Positions 26,232 to 35,238 are shown, counted from the first letter of the stretch. The stretch: DNA of 64,000 bases from Peredibacter sp045999315 (GCF_045999315.1 NZ_CP174607.1:1426001-1490000); one strand, 5' to 3'. Program-made: numbers and translations. Notes: generated by a model from the letters alone, not told the origin.

Positions 26232-27671
26232 TTAGGAAATACCCAGTGTGAGAGAGGCCACCGTGAAATAGATAAGAAGTCCGGTAATATCCACAATCGT
26301 TGTGATCGCAGGGCTGGCCACAACTGCTGGGTCACCACCCATTCTACGAACAACTAGTGGAAGGCCCGCACCAATGATGGCTGACGAGACCACTTGAATG
26401 GCAATTGCAAATGAAATCACAATGGCAATTTGGCTCATTGAAAAGCCAACCGGCAATAAAGCATGGAAAGAAAGGAAAGCTATCTTAAGGTAAGTCAGAA
26501 CCGCCACGCATACAGAAAGCATAAAAGAGATTTTCATCTCTTTAAACACAATGCGAAGCCAGTCTTTATCGTTGATCTCACCAAGTGAAAGTGCACGAAT
26601 GACCACAGTGGCCGCTTGAGAACCGGTGTTACCACCAGTCGCTGCCATCATCGGCATATACATCGCAAGGATGATAAATTGCTCGAGTACTCCTTGGTAC
26701 TCATTGATGATCATTCCTGAAATAATTCCGATGGCAGCAAGAGAAACGAGCCACACCACACGCTTTTTGAAATGATGGAAAGATGAAGTCGACATGTACT
26801 CTTCATCATCTTCAGAGGGCATGATCCCCATGAATTTTTCCATATCCTCCGTCTCTTCTTTACGAATGACGTCGATCGCTTCTTCGTGGGAAACGATACC
26901 TACCAGTTGGTTTAGAGAGTTTAGAACGGGAATGGCCACAAGGTCATATTTTTCAATTTTTTGCGCCACTGATTCTCGGTCTTCATTTACTTCTGCATAA
27001 ACGAAGAACTCATTAAGCATTTCATTCACGCGAGTTTTCGGATCGTGCATGACAAGATCTTTCAGAGTCACGAGCCCTTTCATCACCATCGAATGATCTA
27101 CAGCATAGATATAGTAAATCATATCTTTCGAGGGGGCATCTTTTCTGATTTTTGCCAGGGCCTCGGCCATGGTCATGTCAGCGAAGATAGTCGCAAAGTC
27201 TGTGGTCATAATCCCACCGGCCGTGTCCGGAGGGTAGGCAGAAAGGATGATTACGTCTTCACGAACTTTTTTATCCAGATAGGGAAGAAGTTCAATCTGC
27301 TCTTCTTTTGTGAGTTCTTGGTATAAGTCAGCTCGAATGTCCGAAAACATTTGTCCGAAGATCTTCGCAAAAGTTCTGCGATCAAGTTCATGGAACAACT
27401 TCAATTGAAGATCGATGGAAAAATCAGAGAAAATTCGACCCTGATCCTCTAAATCGAGTTTCTGCAGGTATTCGATAACCTCTTCCAGAGGTTTCTCTTC
27501 CATGAACTCCGCCACGTCCATCGTGGGAAGTTCTTCAAACATTTCAACCAGCTCAGCAGTTTTCCCCTGTTCAGATAGGTCCTGAAGGAGATCCTGATTC
27601 TCTGGTTCCTGATCGTTTTCGTTTTCTTCCATATTCGGCGCCGAGTGTACTCCAAATCGAGATTTTTCCAT
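26232..27671 (-). CDS. mgtE: magnesium transporter MgtE
   Basis: MgtE is a dimeric Mg2+ channel gated by cytoplasmic Mg2+. The 479-residue protein has the acidic N domain (about 30-155, superhelical), a CBS pair (about 160-280; TADGIMT-like GGIMTTDFAT) and five C-terminal membrane segments. MYMPMMAATGGNTGSQ is the pore-region signature, and GGDPAVVASP is near the end. Residues 1-25 are a variable polar extension. The start has no clear Shine-Dalgarno sequence, and a second Met at residue 14 is possible. Repeated TAGGTTA boxes occur in the leader. Confidence 0.95.
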   Translation of the reverse strand: MEKSRFGVHSAPNMEENENDQEPENQDLLQDLSEQGKTAELVEMFEELPTMDVAEFMEEKPLEEVIEYLQKLDLEDQGRIFSDFSIDLQLKLFHELDRRTFAKIFGQMFSDIRADLYQELTKEEQIELLPYLDKKVREDVIILSAYPPDTAGGIMTTDFATIFADMTMAEALAKIRKDAPSKDMIYYIYAVDHSMVMKGLVTLKDLVMHDPKTRVNEMLNEFFVYAEVNEDRESVAQKIEKYDLVAIPVLNSLNQLVGIVSHEEAIDVIRKEETEDMEKFMGIMPSEDDEEYMSTSSFHHFKKRVVWLVSLAAIGIISGMIINEYQGVLEQFIILAMYMPMMAATGGNTGSQAATVVIRALSLGEINDKDWLRIVFKEMKISFMLSVCVAVLTYLKIAFLSFHALLPVGFSMSQIAIVISFAIAIQVVSSAIIGAGLPLVVRRMGGDPAVVASPAITTIVDITGLLIYFTVASLTLGIS

Positions 27672-27790
27672 AGGTTAAAAGCTTTACCCTATGAAAAAAC
27701 TTTAGGTTAAACAGTCGTTCTATAATATTAAGAGAATCCTAAAAAAAGTCGATAACCTATTGGAACCTTTTTAAATTTAGCTTAGGTAAC
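27671..27790. repeat. cluster of TAGGTTA-type boxes in the divergent mgtE/27794 intergenic region
   Basis: TAGGTTAAA occurs at 27671-27679 and 27703-27711 in direct orientation, 32 bases apart. TAACCTA, its inverse, is at 27753-27759, and a near copy, TAGGTAA, is close to 27783. The spacing is compatible with several turns of DNA helix, as expected of a regulator binding cooperatively, but no known regulator is recognised. Confidence 0.35.
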
Positions 27791-27793
27791 CCA

Positions 27794-29944
27794 ATGAGTA
27801 ACAGTATACCTGTCATAAAATTTTTATTTACCTCCGAATTCAGAGTTTTGAATGAAACTCTACAGGCCCAGCCGGGCCAGGAGGTCGAGGAATTTAATAC
27901 TGTTAATGACTTGGCCACTTTTGTATCAACTGTCTCGGCTGGTCTGATTATTTCTTCTCTTCGAGATAAAAATGATCTGGTTCAAATAGCGTCTTTCATG
28001 AAGACGGTGAAAAAGGTCGCCAAAGATACGGCCCTGAAAATAGTGGTGATTAACTTTTCCGGTGATAAACAATTTGAAAAGGCCATTGCGAAACTTGGAA
28101 TTCAAGATCTGGTAGAACCGGCGATTAATGCAAAAGCTTTTAAATTCAAACTCGATTTTTGGATGAAGTCACTTAATGCCCAAATTAAGAACAGTCCGAA
28201 TGCGAATGCACAAAAAAATGCCAAGTCTGCCGAAGCTGCAAAGGCCCTGGATAAGAAGATCATTGATAACAGTGCCCCGTCATGGGTCGAACCGCTGGAC
28301 TTGGAAGATGATATTTGGCTCATCAATAATGATAGTGACTGTAAAAAAATTCTTTCAAAGTGGTTAATCAAAGTTGTTGGTCCAGGACCCTATGTCGGTC
28401 AATGGAACGATGTTCAAAATAATCTTTGGCGTTTTGAAATTAAGGCGGCCGAGAGAGAACTCTATGTCCCGGGTAATGGTCACTGGTATTTTCATGGTGA
28501 CTCAAAACCCGATTTCGTGTGGAAAGAGAACGTTTGGTTAATTACTGGTGATAGCTTTGATCTTTTCTACAAAGATGGGGACAAAATTTTTTCCCGTTTA
28601 AAGTGTAAGGACAAGTCTTTTACTGTCTGTAAAAACTCTCTCTATGCTAAGACAAAAGAGCAAATCATTACGGAGAGTTTTGATAAGGACATGGTCTTTC
28701 GTAAAGAGGCGGAGGCCATTCATGACCTTGAAGGGAAGGGTAAGGCAGAGTCTCTCGGAGGAGGCCCACTTTCTGGTAAGAACAAGACCTCTCATTTAAA
28801 CCACAATCCTCTCTCTGGAGAAATAAATCCAGAGGACCAACTTCTCAATACAGATCCACTTACTCAAAATGTTTCAACCGATAAGCAATCTTCTTTCTGG
28901 AAAGGCAAAAATACCTATGAGAAAGAAAGTGGAGATGGTTTTGGTGCAGGCTCGGGCGGAGTTCATGAAGGGCAGAATTTAGAGCAGGAAAATAAAAAGA
29001 ACGAACATCAGAAGTACTATAAGAATCACAATGAGGCCGAAAAGTATGATGCTAGTTCAGGACCTCTCACAGGCAAATCTTCAACGGATGAAATTGATGG
29101 TCATTATGCAAATGACCCCGAAAGAAAAACTAAACAGGACAGATCTCATTCTCAAGATGACCTTTCGGGGAAGTCTGAAACAGACAAATTAAAATCTCAT
29201 TATGGAAGTAAAGAGAGTCGGACCGGAAAAAGGGCTGAAGAAAATAAGACCCGAACTAATATGGCAGATGTTGGAGGGAGCACAACTGGTAAGGGTGCTT
29301 TTGCGGCCACGAAAGATGCCGCAGAGAAGGGCTCCGGTCATTACGCTCAAACAGACTCTTCAGATCCCTATGAATCTTTATTTGGAAAAAGCAAAGATCG
29401 GAAAGAGACCCCCGCCGCTAAAAAAACAGAAAGAAAAGTGGATGCTGATTATACCAATTTTTCCGAAGACGAATTAAGACCCTCAGTTGATGAAAGACAA
29501 AGGTCATCTGCGGCCGAAATCGTTTCGCTTAATGATTATCGAAGTGAAAAACTCAATGTTGCCCTGGAAGAGAAATATGATCCTGAATTAGAAGAGGCCA
29601 CTGCAGATGCCAAGGTCTTTTCAGAAATGTTCTTCAATCAAAAAAAGATAGAGTGTCGATTTGATGATTTCTATGATGAAACCATCATTTTTACCACAAC
29701 GGATTCAGGTCTCTCGGCAAATGCAAAAGTCGATGTGGATATGTCGTTTAATTACTTAAATCAAAATACAGAAGTAAAGATTAAAGGTGACGTCATTACA
29801 GTTGAAGATGATGGCGAAGGCAATAATTATGTCACCGTTCAACTGTCTAAAGATACGGTAGAAAATTTTGATAAATTCATGCGTCTCTATAAACTTCGTC
29901 AGGAGAACGTGAATTCATTTATTAAAAGAGTGAAGGGTCTGTAA
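27794..29944 (+). CDS. large receiver-like / repeat / PilZ-like protein, unknown function
   Basis: The 716-residue protein has four parts. (1) Residues about 7-130 have the strand/helix pattern of a receiver, without a recognisable phospho-acceptor Asp. (2) A tryptophan-rich domain (about 170-300) contains WLINNDSD, GQWNDVQNNLWRF and NGHWYFHG. (3) A long disordered stretch (about 320-540) has repeated LSGK/LTGK motifs, several followed by a HY pair, as in GPLTGK...GHY and DLSGK...SHY. (4) A C-terminal region (about 600-716) resembles a PilZ-type beta barrel without the usual RxxxR motif. There is no signal peptide. Its stop overlaps the next ATG by one base. Confidence 0.7.
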   Translation: MSNSIPVIKFLFTSEFRVLNETLQAQPGQEVEEFNTVNDLATFVSTVSAGLIISSLRDKNDLVQIASFMKTVKKVAKDTALKIVVINFSGDKQFEKAIAKLGIQDLVEPAINAKAFKFKLDFWMKSLNAQIKNSPNANAQKNAKSAEAAKALDKKIIDNSAPSWVEPLDLEDDIWLINNDSDCKKILSKWLIKVVGPGPYVGQWNDVQNNLWRFEIKAAERELYVPGNGHWYFHGDSKPDFVWKENVWLITGDSFDLFYKDGDKIFSRLKCKDKSFTVCKNSLYAKTKEQIITESFDKDMVFRKEAEAIHDLEGKGKAESLGGGPLSGKNKTSHLNHNPLSGEINPEDQLLNTDPLTQNVSTDKQSSFWKGKNTYEKESGDGFGAGSGGVHEGQNLEQENKKNEHQKYYKNHNEAEKYDASSGPLTGKSSTDEIDGHYANDPERKTKQDRSHSQDDLSGKSETDKLKSHYGSKESRTGKRAEENKTRTNMADVGGSTTGKGAFAATKDAAEKGSGHYAQTDSSDPYESLFGKSKDRKETPAAKKTERKVDADYTNFSEDELRPSVDERQRSSAAEIVSLNDYRSEKLNVALEEKYDPELEEATADAKVFSEMFFNQKKIECRFDDFYDETIIFTTTDSGLSANAKVDVDMSFNYLNQNTEVKIKGDVITVEDDGEGNNYVTVQLSKDTVENFDKFMRLYKLRQENVNSFIKRVKGL

Positions 29945-30672
29945 TGGAACGTTTTGATGGAAATGTCATACTGGTTGTGGACATTGACCGAGTGTACGGC
30001 ACACAGCTTACTGAAGTACTGGCGCTACAAGGGGCGAGAAGCTTCTTTGCTTGTAGTCTGGCCGAGGCCAAAGAACTTTTGGCCCAGTTTGATTTTGATA
30101 TTGTGATTTGTAATTACTATTTGGCCGATGGAATTATTTTTCAATTAATAGATTGGTGTGAAAAGAACATAGAAACACTTCCCATTTTTACGGCCATGGG
30201 AAATCCACTTCCAGGAGAAATTGGTCTTCTTCATAAGCAATCTATCGCAGACGTGTTCTCTAAAGGAGACCGGACGCGCATGCTGAATGGTCTTTCAAAT
30301 CTTTTGTTCGATTTTAAAGAGTTCCATGGGCGACTGCAGGAGATGATTCACCCGAATGAAGTCATGATTGAATTGAAAGTTAAATCGGAAAGAATGTTCG
30401 TTCGTCCCATCGAGATCGCGGACGACAGTATCTATTTGCTTATGAAGCAAGAGTTCCAACCTGGCATGTTTGGTATTATGAATTTCTCTCTCTGTGAGAA
30501 CAAAGACATTCAGCATCTTGTGATTCCTGGTTTTTTCGCCGGAAGATTTGGTGGCGGCCAGCAGTTTAAGATCAATAGAACTTATCAAGGACATTGGAAG
30601 ATATTTTTGGACCATATGCAGGAAAAGCAAATGAATATTACAAACTTTTTGAAAAAAGCGGCGGGAAATTAG
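29944..30672 (+). CDS. degenerate receiver plus PilZ-like protein
   Basis: The 242-residue protein has a receiver-like domain (about 7-120) with an acidic pair (D13, D15) but Asn57 in the position of the phospho-acceptor Asp (VICNYYLADG), and K107 in place. It is therefore probably a pseudo-receiver. Residues about 130-240 have a beta-rich PilZ-like pattern (VMIELKVKSERMFVRPIEI, MFGIMNFSL), though not the classical c-di-GMP binding RxxxR. The start codon overlaps the stop of the previous gene, indicating coupling. The next gene begins one base after this one. Confidence 0.7.
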   Translation: MERFDGNVILVVDIDRVYGTQLTEVLALQGARSFFACSLAEAKELLAQFDFDIVICNYYLADGIIFQLIDWCEKNIETLPIFTAMGNPLPGEIGLLHKQSIADVFSKGDRTRMLNGLSNLLFDFKEFHGRLQEMIHPNEVMIELKVKSERMFVRPIEIADDSIYLLMKQEFQPGMFGIMNFSLCENKDIQHLVIPGFFAGRFGGGQQFKINRTYQGHWKIFLDHMQEKQMNITNFLKKAAGN

Positions 30673-30673
30673 C

Positions 30674-31963
30674 ATGGACAAGAAAGACATTTTCCGCGAG
30701 TTTCTTGAAAAGAATGAAGTTCTGATTGTGGATAAAAATCCTGGATCAAGAAATCGTCTTTTAAAGACCATGTTTGATTTGGGTGCTAAAAGGCACATGA
30801 TTCATACTGCCGGACATCTGTCTGAGGCCGAAGAAATTATTAATTCAAAAAAAATTGGCGTCGTCCTTTCCGATTACTTCATCGGAGGAGGATCGGGATT
30901 TGATTTATTTAAAGTGATTCGGGCCAAGGAGCCCCACAATAAAGAACTATGTTTGATCCTGGTAACGGCCAATATTTCTCAAACGGCAGTGGCCAAAGCG
31001 GCCGAAGAGGATGTTGATTCATTTATTATTAAACCCTATACCATTCAGAGTATTCAAGAGAACTTGATTTCCACTGTCTCTGCGAAAGTTAGACCTTCTG
31101 ATTATGTAGCAAAAATTGAAGAAGGTAAGGGACATTTAAATACGGGCAACTATGAGGCCGCCGAACGTTCTCTGAAAGAAGCGTGTGCGCTTCATCAGAA
31201 ACCGGCACTGGCCCTGTTTTATTTGGGACAACTGGAATATCTCCGTAATCATATCAATGAGGCACAAGGTTCTTATGCTCAAGGGCTAACATTTAATAAT
31301 ATTCACTATAAGTGCCTCGTGGGACTCTATGAAATCTTCATGCGCGAAGATAAATATACTGAGGCCTATCAGATCGTAAAAAAAATCGCGAAGTACTTTC
31401 CTGCCAATCCTGATCGTTTGATGCAAATTGTTCGACTGGCCATTAGAACTGGTAACTTCCAAGACATGCAAAGCTATTATGAGATTTTTACTTCTTTAGA
31501 CGAGCGTGCTGAATCCATGGTGAATTATATTGGTGCAGGGATGTATATTGCGGGTAAGTATAATCTTCTTAATAACAATGCCGAATTGGCCCTATTATTT
31601 TTCGACAATATAGCCATCTCATGTTCGGAATTTACAAAATTCACTCGGGCCATCATTTCAGTATTGGTTGAGCATAATATGGGTGCAGAGGCGGAAAAAT
31701 ATCTTAACCGTTTCCCATCAAGCGCCAAAGAACATGAAGATTTTTTAATTAGTAAGTTCCTTATCACTACTCAGAAATCAAATGATAACGGGGCCATCAT
31801 TCGCATGGGCCTTGAAATTTATAATCGTAACATCCGTGACTATGCTTGCCTTCAGGCCCTGATTAGGGCCATGAAAAAGAACGGCTATAAAGATGAGAAG
31901 ATGGCGCCCTATAAAGCTGAACTCGAGGCCTTGTTTCCAGACAGGGCCCCGGTATTGGCTTAA
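30674..31963 (+). CDS. response regulator with TPR-type output
   Basis: The 429-residue protein combines an N-terminal receiver (about 14-130) with a helical repeat region. The receiver looks active: D20, phospho-acceptor D67 in VLSDYFIGGGSG, and the K120-P121 pair. From about 140 to 420 the sequence has TPR-like repeats (GHLNTGNYEAAERSLKEA; ALFYLGQLEYLRN), suggesting protein-protein contacts rather than DNA binding. It is the third gene of a tight operon with two degenerate receiver/PilZ-like proteins. No histidine kinase is adjacent. Confidence 0.85.
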   Translation: MDKKDIFREFLEKNEVLIVDKNPGSRNRLLKTMFDLGAKRHMIHTAGHLSEAEEIINSKKIGVVLSDYFIGGGSGFDLFKVIRAKEPHNKELCLILVTANISQTAVAKAAEEDVDSFIIKPYTIQSIQENLISTVSAKVRPSDYVAKIEEGKGHLNTGNYEAAERSLKEACALHQKPALALFYLGQLEYLRNHINEAQGSYAQGLTFNNIHYKCLVGLYEIFMREDKYTEAYQIVKKIAKYFPANPDRLMQIVRLAIRTGNFQDMQSYYEIFTSLDERAESMVNYIGAGMYIAGKYNLLNNNAELALLFFDNIAISCSEFTKFTRAIISVLVEHNMGAEAEKYLNRFPSSAKEHEDFLISKFLITTQKSNDNGAIIRMGLEIYNRNIRDYACLQALIRAMKKNGYKDEKMAPYKAELEALFPDRAPVLA

Positions 31964-32070
31964 CCAATCCTTTTACTCAAGCTTCTTAATATTATCTTAC
32001 CTCTCACTCTCACCATTTACGAACTCTCACTGATTTGATCTCCTGATAAATACCAATCAAGGAGAATAAG

Positions 32071-33414
32071 ATGTTGAACTGGAAAGGATTCCTGGCGGCC
32101 TCTCTGTTAATTTCAGGAAGCGCATTTGCCACTGATGGCATGATCGTGAGATTTGATCTTACGAATTCAATGAAGACGTTTCTAAGGGCCAATGAATTCG
32201 ATATCACTGGTGTGAACTATAACACAAATGAGATCGAGGCCCTACTAACACCTGAAGAGTTAAAGATCATTGAATCGCAAAAGGCCAATATCAAGTTTTC
32301 TTTCCCTCAAAAACTGTCTTTAAGTCCGGACTCTGAATATAAGAATCCAAATGAGATCGAAGATTTTATTCATGCGATTCATGCGAAATATCCTGAGATC
32401 ACCGAAGTTAAATCCATTGGTAAATCTTTAGAGGGACGAGACATCTGGGCCATCAAAATTTCCGATAATGCAGATATAGACGAGCATGAACCGGTTTTCT
32501 TCGTGAATGGTATGCACCATGCGCGTGAGGTGATGACTCCGGAAATTACGACGGACATGGTAGAATACTTAACATCTAACTATGGAAAGAACGCCGAAGT
32601 TACTTCATGGGTGAATAACTCAGAAATCTGGGTCATTCCTATGCTTAATGTCGATGGAAATAATAAGATGTGGACTGAAGATTCGATGTGGAGAAAGAAC
32701 ACTCGTAATGGCTTTGGAGTAGATATCAATCGCAATTACCCTACCGGATGGAACTCCTGTAGTGGTTCAAGCAGTAATACTTATGCCCAAGATTACCGAG
32801 GAGCTGGACCGGGTTCTGAACCAGAGACCCAAGCGATGATGAATTTTGTGGCGGCTATAAAACCTGTTTTCAGTATCTCTTATCACTCTTATTCAGAAAT
32901 CGTTCTTTACCCTTATGGCTGTCGTCCTAAGAAAACTCCTACGGAAGAAGCTGTTGAATCAATTGGTGCAGAAATTGCGAAGAAGCTTGATTATAAACCC
33001 GGCACTCCTTGGGAGCTTCTTTACAACGCTGACGGTGGAGATATTGATTGGATGTACGTAGAACATCAAGTCATCCCTTATGTGATTGAAGTCAACAGTA
33101 CGTTCGCAGGATTTCATCCAAACTATGCTCGTTGGAGAGATAAGACGGTCCTCCGAAATCGTCCAGGCTGGATGCACTTATTAAATAAGCTTCAAGGACC
33201 GGGCCTTCAAGGTGTCGTAGGAGTAGGTGATTATCATGTGATTAAGATTATGAAAGCGGGAGAGACCAAGGTTTCTCAAACTTATAAAATTAATCCGGAC
33301 GGTAGTTATTATGTGATTTTAAAACCGGGAACTTATGATGTTTCATTCGAAGGAAGAAAAACTCAGAAGTTCACCGGCGTAGATGTAAAAGCGAAAAGAA
33401 GTTTTAATCTTTAA
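32071..33414 (+). CDS. secreted M14-family zinc carboxypeptidase
   Basis: The 447-residue enzyme is exported (signal MLNWKGFLAASLLISGSAFA). It has a propeptide-like N-terminal part and a carboxypeptidase domain (about 95-370). Zinc ligands are H150 and E153 in HHARE and H272 in SYHSYS; the catalytic glutamate is E340 in VIEVNS. DINRNYPTGWN carries the substrate-binding Asn-Arg. A C-terminal beta-sandwich (about 380-447) follows, as in carboxypeptidase D/M types. AAGGAG supports the start. It likely trims peptides outside the cytoplasm; a role in prey digestion is inference. Confidence 0.94.
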   Translation: MLNWKGFLAASLLISGSAFATDGMIVRFDLTNSMKTFLRANEFDITGVNYNTNEIEALLTPEELKIIESQKANIKFSFPQKLSLSPDSEYKNPNEIEDFIHAIHAKYPEITEVKSIGKSLEGRDIWAIKISDNADIDEHEPVFFVNGMHHAREVMTPEITTDMVEYLTSNYGKNAEVTSWVNNSEIWVIPMLNVDGNNKMWTEDSMWRKNTRNGFGVDINRNYPTGWNSCSGSSSNTYAQDYRGAGPGSEPETQAMMNFVAAIKPVFSISYHSYSEIVLYPYGCRPKKTPTEEAVESIGAEIAKKLDYKPGTPWELLYNADGGDIDWMYVEHQVIPYVIEVNSTFAGFHPNYARWRDKTVLRNRPGWMHLLNKLQGPGLQGVVGVGDYHVIKIMKAGETKVSQTYKINPDGSYYVILKPGTYDVSFEGRKTQKFTGVDVKAKRSFNL

Positions 33415-33706
33415 TGTCTTTGAGGGCCTCTTCGAGGCCCTCTTTAATTTCTTTATAGTCCTCAGGTACAACTTCCAATAAAAATTTTTTCTGTGGGTAG
33501 CAAGCGATGGCGATGCCTTCAGAACATTTTCCAAGACAGCCGCTACGAAAGACCTTCATTTCGCCTTTATGTTCTTCTTTGGCCCATTTTTTTAACTTAT
33601 CGGTCAGTTCTTTTGCACCTTTGGCCGCACAGTTGTCGTCACCGCTATCACGTGAGTGATTGCAGATGAAGACTTCTATTTCGGTTTTCATTTTTTCTTT
33701 TTTCAT
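33404..33706 (-). CDS. thioredoxin-like [2Fe-2S] ferredoxin
   Basis: The 100-residue protein has the cysteine pattern of thioredoxin-fold ferredoxins: C15 (FICNHSRDS), C26 (DDNCAAKG), then C57 and C61 (SGCLGKCSEG). These would bind a [2Fe-2S] cluster for electron transfer. The start at 33706 overlaps the end of the PhoX-type gene by four bases (ATGA on the minus strand), so its translation is coupled to that gene. Its 3' end overlaps the carboxypeptidase gene by 11 bases. The redox partner is unknown. Confidence 0.85.
   Translation of the reverse strand: MKKEKMKTEIEVFICNHSRDSGDDNCAAKGAKELTDKLKKWAKEEHKGEMKVFRSGCLGKCSEGIAIACYPQKKFLLEVVPEDYKEIKEGLEEALKDIKD
33422..33445 (+). terminator. probable terminator of the M14 gene, lying inside an opposing coding region
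   Basis: GAGGGCCTC (33422-33430) and GAGGCCCTC (33434-33442) form a perfect 9-bp stem with a 3-base loop, followed by TTTAATTTCTTT. It begins 7 bases after the carboxypeptidase stop. The same bases encode the C-terminal Gly-Leu-Glu-Glu-Ala-Leu of the ferredoxin-like protein on the other strand. The T-run is broken, so efficiency is uncertain. Confidence 0.55.
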
Positions 33707-35238
33707 AGATTCCCGCTTACGATTTTATCAAGCAGTTCACCCTCAAGCATCACCACTGCAGGTTTTGGCCTTCCACCATCCGGCCAGTGACTGGTGAGTT
33801 TCTCGGCAGATTCACTGTATTCTCCCGGGTGCTGAACTGATAAGAAGAGTGTCTTATAGTCTGGTGAAAAGCAAGGCCCGGTGAATTCAGCATCAATAGG
33901 AGCTGAGGCGACACGGATAACTTGGCCTTGATGCGGACCGCTTCTTAAGAAAACAAATAGACCGTTATTTCCATAGCCCTTATAAGGACCTTTATCAATC
34001 ACGTCACCTGACATATCGGTTGTAAACCAAAGGTTCCCCTTTGGATCGAAGACCATGTTGTCTGGACAAGCAAAGTGATGAGTCGGTCCTCCAGCGAGGA
34101 ATACTTCGTGTTTAAAAGTTAATGAACCTGGATCATTGTTGTCTTCCATGATCTTCAAGATTGATCCGTAGAAGTTATTGCGCTTTTTATTGTTAGTAAG
34201 AGTTACTAGAACGTTTCCAGTAAGCGGATCGAATTCAATATCCTCTGGGCGATCGAGTGGAGTCGCTCCAACAAGTTTGGCCGCTTCCCGAGCGTAAATG
34301 AGCACATCTGTTTGGGTCTTGAATGTTTTCTTTAAGATTGGCTGATCATCAATATCAAGAGAGATCCATTGACCTTTCTCAAGACTGGCAACGTACAATT
34401 TACCTTTATCTAGAGAGTTATCACTGTCTGAGATGAATTTATAGAAGTGCTCATCAGCGTGATCATCACCTGTATAAGCAACGATTTTGCCATTCTTGGC
34501 CTTTGTTACGGCCGCACATTCATGGGCACAGCGGCCCATAGAAGTATGTTTTTTGGCCTTACCAGTTAGAGGTTCAATTTCTACCACCCATCCATAGTGC
34601 TCAGGTGGCATTGGATAGAATTTCTCCCACCCAAGCCAGCTTTCAGTTGTTTTGCCATCACGATGGCGCTCACCCCAGAACATGTCATAGTTTTCTTCAC
34701 AAGTAAGAAACGTGCCCCAAGGAGTTTTGCCTCCAGCACAGTTACCCATTGTTCCTGTTGCAATAGCTGCACCTTTTACTTTGGCCCCGGCTGCGAATGG
34801 AATTTTGGTATTGGCATCTAAACGACGGTTGTAAGGAGAGTTATTAATCACAGTCCATTGCCCGTCGACTTTCTTTACTTCCAGTAAACTTCCGCCGACC
34901 TCAGTTTTTTCGCGATCAATGTTAGCCTTTGTACGAGCATCAAATGTCGGAGAAACATACTCGTGATTCACCCAAAGAATCCCGTGGTTTTCTTTTAATG
35001 GGTGAAAAGCGATGAAATCGTTATTGAAGCCAAACTTTTCAGTTTTATTGATGGCGTCTCCATAACGAATAAGAATTTTATAATTTAGACCTTCAGCAGT
35101 TAGTAGCTTGTCTTCAAGTGAAGGGGCCAAGCCTGGAAGCTTTGATGAAGAAGAGAATGGTGAAGTGGTTGAGCATCCTGGAAGTGTTGCTAGTACACCT
35201 GAGACACCCAGGAATTGGAGGAAATCACGTCTGTTCAT
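33703..35238 (-). CDS. PhoX-family (DUF839) exported phosphatase, Tat substrate
   Basis: The 511-residue product begins with a twin-arginine signal (MNRRDFLQFLG) followed by a hydrophobic core and LPGC, so it may be a Tat-exported lipoprotein. The body is the PhoX-type propeller with CAGGKTPWGTFLTCEE (about 165-180), a hallmark of the family. Known PhoX enzymes are calcium/iron alkaline phosphatases acting on phosphate esters. A longer frame reaches 35334, but AGAAGG places the start at 35238, where the Tat motif begins. It is coupled to the ferredoxin gene and divergent from the DCC protein. Confidence 0.9.
   Translation of the reverse strand: MNRRDFLQFLGVSGVLATLPGCSTTSPFSSSSKLPGLAPSLEDKLLTAEGLNYKILIRYGDAINKTEKFGFNNDFIAFHPLKENHGILWVNHEYVSPTFDARTKANIDREKTEVGGSLLEVKKVDGQWTVINNSPYNRRLDANTKIPFAAGAKVKGAAIATGTMGNCAGGKTPWGTFLTCEENYDMFWGERHRDGKTTESWLGWEKFYPMPPEHYGWVVEIEPLTGKAKKHTSMGRCAHECAAVTKAKNGKIVAYTGDDHADEHFYKFISDSDNSLDKGKLYVASLEKGQWISLDIDDQPILKKTFKTQTDVLIYAREAAKLVGATPLDRPEDIEFDPLTGNVLVTLTNNKKRNNFYGSILKIMEDNNDPGSLTFKHEVFLAGGPTHHFACPDNMVFDPKGNLWFTTDMSGDVIDKGPYKGYGNNGLFVFLRSGPHQGQVIRVASAPIDAEFTGPCFSPDYKTLFLSVQHPGEYSESAEKLTSHWPDGGRPKPAVVMLEGELLDKIVSGNL

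Noticed and set aside
27672..27793. Magnesium riboswitch (M-box) or similar in the mgtE leader
   Set aside because: The leader is only about 120 bases, shared with the divergent operon, and shows no M-box type structure that I can recognise.
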